DNA of 6,122 nt from Lachnoclostridium phytofermentans (lineage in GTDB: Bacteria; Bacillota; Clostridia; Lachnospirales; Lachnospiraceae): positions 1 to 6,122 of the forward strand of contig DPVV01000001.1 of assembly GCA_003526525.1 (NCBI GenBank), given 5' to 3'. Numbering within the stretch: position 1 is the first letter of the stretch; every line of letters starts with the position of its first letter. The translations under genes were made by a program, and so were the position numbers. Positions 6,089-6,122 of the stretch are shown piece after piece. Below the pieces are notes generated by a model, which saw nothing but the letters and a program-made list of their open reading frames with translations, did not search any database and was not told where the DNA came from.

Positions 6089-6118
6089 AAAAACTACCAA
6101 CTAAATATTGATAGTTGG
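6089..6118 (-). terminator. Candidate terminator of a gene beyond the right edge
   Basis: On the minus strand, CCAACTA (6118-6112) pairs perfectly with TAGTTGG (6103-6097) across an 8-nt loop, extendable by a G-T pair, and TTTTT (6093-6089) follows 3 nt later. It precedes the small ORF's ribosome site by about 15 nt, so that ORF would need read-through or a promoter overlapping the hairpin. Confidence 0.55.
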
Positions 6119-6122
6119 CAGG

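Overview
The window is AT-rich DNA from a low-GC Gram-positive bacterium. The KARI and IlvN sequences, an Mrp protein fused to a NifX-like domain, an M-box leader and consensus sigma-A promoters with AGGAG-type ribosome sites all fit an anaerobic Clostridia member, probably Lachnospiraceae (Lachnoclostridium-like). That placement is inference from sequence memory. Every gene I can support lies on the minus strand, so transcription runs right to left.

Layout in the direction of transcription. (1) 6122-5933: a terminator-like hairpin for an unseen upstream gene, then a small unrecognised ORF that looks frameshifted at a run of six G. (2) 5943-5326: a two-gene operon, a DUF6442-type three-helix membrane protein plus a 69-residue XRE regulator. 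Its promoter carries two near-identical 14-bp inverted repeats 33 bp apart, a layout suggesting autorepression. (3) 5164-3392: ilvN and ilvC (acetolactate synthase regulatory subunit and ketol-acid reductoisomerase, branched-chain amino acid synthesis), with a consensus promoter and a strong terminator. The catalytic subunit gene ilvB is not here. (4) 3113-2144: a MATE-family transporter broken by an out-of-frame internal deletion. (5) 2140-274: a DUF134/UPF0251 regulator-like gene overlapping, by ATGA, a gene for an MrpORP-like iron-sulfur carrier ATPase with an N-terminal cysteine cluster and a His/Asp-rich tail. A perfect -35/-10 promoter followed by a 14-bp palindrome at the predicted start site drives them. 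(6) 273-1: a promoter, an M-box (ykoK) magnesium riboswitch and its terminator, leading to a gene just beyond the left edge that is probably a Mg2+ transporter.

The main corrections to a naive ORF reading are these. The first 240 bases are a minus-strand Mg2+ riboswitch, not the tail of a plus-strand gene. The apparent TTG start of ilvN is its own -35 box. The long starts of the DUF134 and DUF6442 genes fall in promoter or operator DNA. The two MATE ORFs are one damaged gene. I see no CRISPR array, tRNA, rRNA, insertion sequence or phage gene. The best candidates for something undescribed are the DUF134-Mrp unit with its palindrome and the DUF6442/XRE unit with its twin operators.
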